A stretch of 64,000 nt of DNA. It comes from Campylobacter sp. RM12651. GTDB taxonomy: Bacteria; Campylobacterota; Campylobacteria; Campylobacterales; Campylobacteraceae. Both the position numbers and the translations under genes were made by a program. Position 1 is the stretch's first letter, and every line of letters begins with the position of its first letter. The notes under the pieces are model-generated. The model saw only the letters and a program-made list of their open reading frames with translations, ran no database searches and was not told the DNA's origin. The stretch lies in contig NZ_CP059600.1 of the NCBI RefSeq assembly GCF_022369475.1, positions 1,178,001 to 1,242,000 of the forward strand, given 5' to 3'. Shown here in pieces: positions 63,501 through 64,000 of this stretch.

Positions 63501-63685
63501 TAAATCTCATCAGCAATATTTTTATCAGTCATAATAGTAGCTGGGTTTGAATTGATTAATATTACATATTTACCTTCTTCTTTAAGCGATAAACAAGCTT
63601 GAGTTCCTGCATAATCAAACTCTGCTGCTTGACCAATTATAATAGGACCACTTCCTATAACTAAAATTTTATTTACATCTTGCAT
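60521..63685 (-). CDS. carB: Carbamoyl-phosphate synthase large subunit
   Basis: 1054 residues from the ATG at 63685, which has AAAGGAG 6 bp upstream; an in-frame ATG 33 bp earlier falls in the pyrC end. Two ATP-grasp halves are visible: the first begins [22 protein letters not shown], the second [24 protein letters not shown]. The C-terminal MGS-like allosteric domain ends the protein. It makes carbamoyl phosphate for pyrimidines and arginine with CarA, encoded elsewhere. It follows pyrC by 1 bp. Confidence 0.97.
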   Translation of the reverse strand: [1054 protein letters not shown]

Positions 63686-63686
63686 T

Positions 63687-64000
63687 TTATTCTCCTTTAA
63701 AAATAATTTTTCCATCACAAATTGTAAGCTCTACTTTTGAGCTTAATACACTTCCTAAATAAGGCGTATTCTTGCCTAAACTAACGATTTCATCTTCTTT
63801 TAATTCCCAAGTTTTATCTAAATCAATTACTACAATATCAGCTATCGAACCAACTTTAAGCTCCCCTGCATTTTCTAAATTAAATCTTTTTTTAGGATTA
63901 GTGCTAAAAGCGTTTAGAATTGTTTCAAGTTTTACTAAATTAGTTTTTACTAATTTTGTATAAAGCAATGAAAACGCAAACTCACTTCCTATAATTCCAA
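63687..64000 (-). CDS. pyrC: Dihydroorotase, C-terminal part (partial, cut by window end)
   Basis: The minus-strand frame is open to the window edge; about 104 C-terminal residues are seen. It reads GIIGSEFAFSLLYTKLVKTN, FSTNPKKRFNLENAGELKVGSIADIVVIDLDKTWEL as adjoining blocks, then SLGKNTPYLGSVLSSKVELTICDGKIIFKG, matching the end of type I dihydroorotases (NTP-x-x-G and T-x-x-G-K-I). The enzyme makes dihydroorotate, two steps after CarB. The catalytic metal ligands lie outside the window. Confidence 0.85.
   Translation of the reverse strand, partial: GIIGSEFAFSLLYTKLVKTNLVKLETILNAFSTNPKKRFNLENAGELKVGSIADIVVIDLDKTWELKEDEIVSLGKNTPYLGSVLSSKVELTICDGKIIFKGE

Noticed and set aside
63686-63718. 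Upstream ATG for carB
   Set aside because: It sits within pyrC; the ATG at 63685 has AAAGGAG and begins at the usual CarB N-terminus.
1-64000. tRNA, rRNA or CRISPR arrays
   Set aside because: I looked through the gaps for cloverleaf-like ends, rRNA-like conserved blocks and regularly spaced repeats and found none; short tRNAs could still be missed by eye.
1-64000. Poly-G/C tracts for phase variation
   Set aside because: No G or C run long enough for slippage was seen; the DUF262 frameshift is not in a homopolymer.

Overview
The window is low-GC chromosomal DNA from a Campylobacter-type member of the Campylobacterota (Epsilonproteobacteria). Evidence for this: gene neighbourhoods that I recall from Campylobacter (fliS-fliD-flaG-ubiD-hemC, kefB-hspR-cbpA, pflB-serS-trpS, flhA next to an Rrf2 gene, selA next to a polyferredoxin gene, fliL-acpS); a CheB with no receiver domain; FlgS; and compact, often 1-30 bp overlapping genes with AAGGA-type ribosome binding sites. 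It is not simply C. jejuni-like, because it also carries a split flavocytochrome c reductase, a CHASE2 adenylate cyclase, an enlarged DnaE and several strain-specific loci. I cannot name the species.

Layout. 1-1.4 kb: the end of a flavocytochrome c type reductase operon (flavoprotein, periplasmic tetraheme cytochrome c, membrane NrfH/NapC-type cytochrome c). 1.4-10.1 kb: minus-strand block with the flagellar filament cap genes (fliS, fliD, flaG), menaquinone and heme genes (ubiD, hemC), a Kef-type antiporter and the HspR/CbpA heat-shock pair. 10.2-11.6 kb: gpmI. 11.7-15.1 kb: an accessory islet of three unrelated membrane-associated orphan genes. Each is followed by a strong ribosome binding site and the first few codons of a truncated downstream gene, and the genes are separated by homologous spacers. 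15.2-18.2 kb: MacAB-like exporter. 18.3-21.8 kb: fliL, acpS, an MFS transporter, cheB, cheR. 21.8-27.6 kb: adenylate cyclase, mnmG, ribE, a small protein, flgS. 27.8-31.9 kb: bcp, selA, a polyferredoxin, a TorD-like chaperone (a selenium/formate-dehydrogenase-type context). 31.9-36.8 kb: a phosphatase, pflB, serS, trpS. 36.9-44.3 kb: a tight plus-strand operon ending in mnmH.

44.3-46.9 kb holds a pair of DUF262 genes, the first frameshifted near its end and the second carrying a DUF1524 HNH-type nuclease domain; this is a candidate defence locus. dnaE follows (47.1-51.2 kb), with a tandem duplication of its C-terminal OB-type region. 51.2-56.5 kb is a plastic region: gene remnants, a Sel1-repeat lipoprotein, an MDR oxidoreductase, and a restriction-modification pair (HNH endonuclease and C5-cytosine methyltransferase, convergent). 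The pair lies between two copies of an approximately 155 bp direct repeat derived from the 3' end of the oxidoreductase. 56.5-64 kb returns to core genes: a DHH phosphoesterase, flhA, an Rrf2 regulator, carB and the end of pyrC.

Many convergent gene pairs are closed by short, near-perfect, AT-rich hairpins, several built on the core AATTTAAATTC and some overlapping both stop codons. I saw no rRNA, tRNA, CRISPR array or intact insertion sequence. The best candidates for something new are the three-cassette orphan islet (11.7-15.1 kb), the DUF262 pair (44.3-46.9 kb) and the repeat-flanked restriction-modification unit (53.6-56.5 kb).
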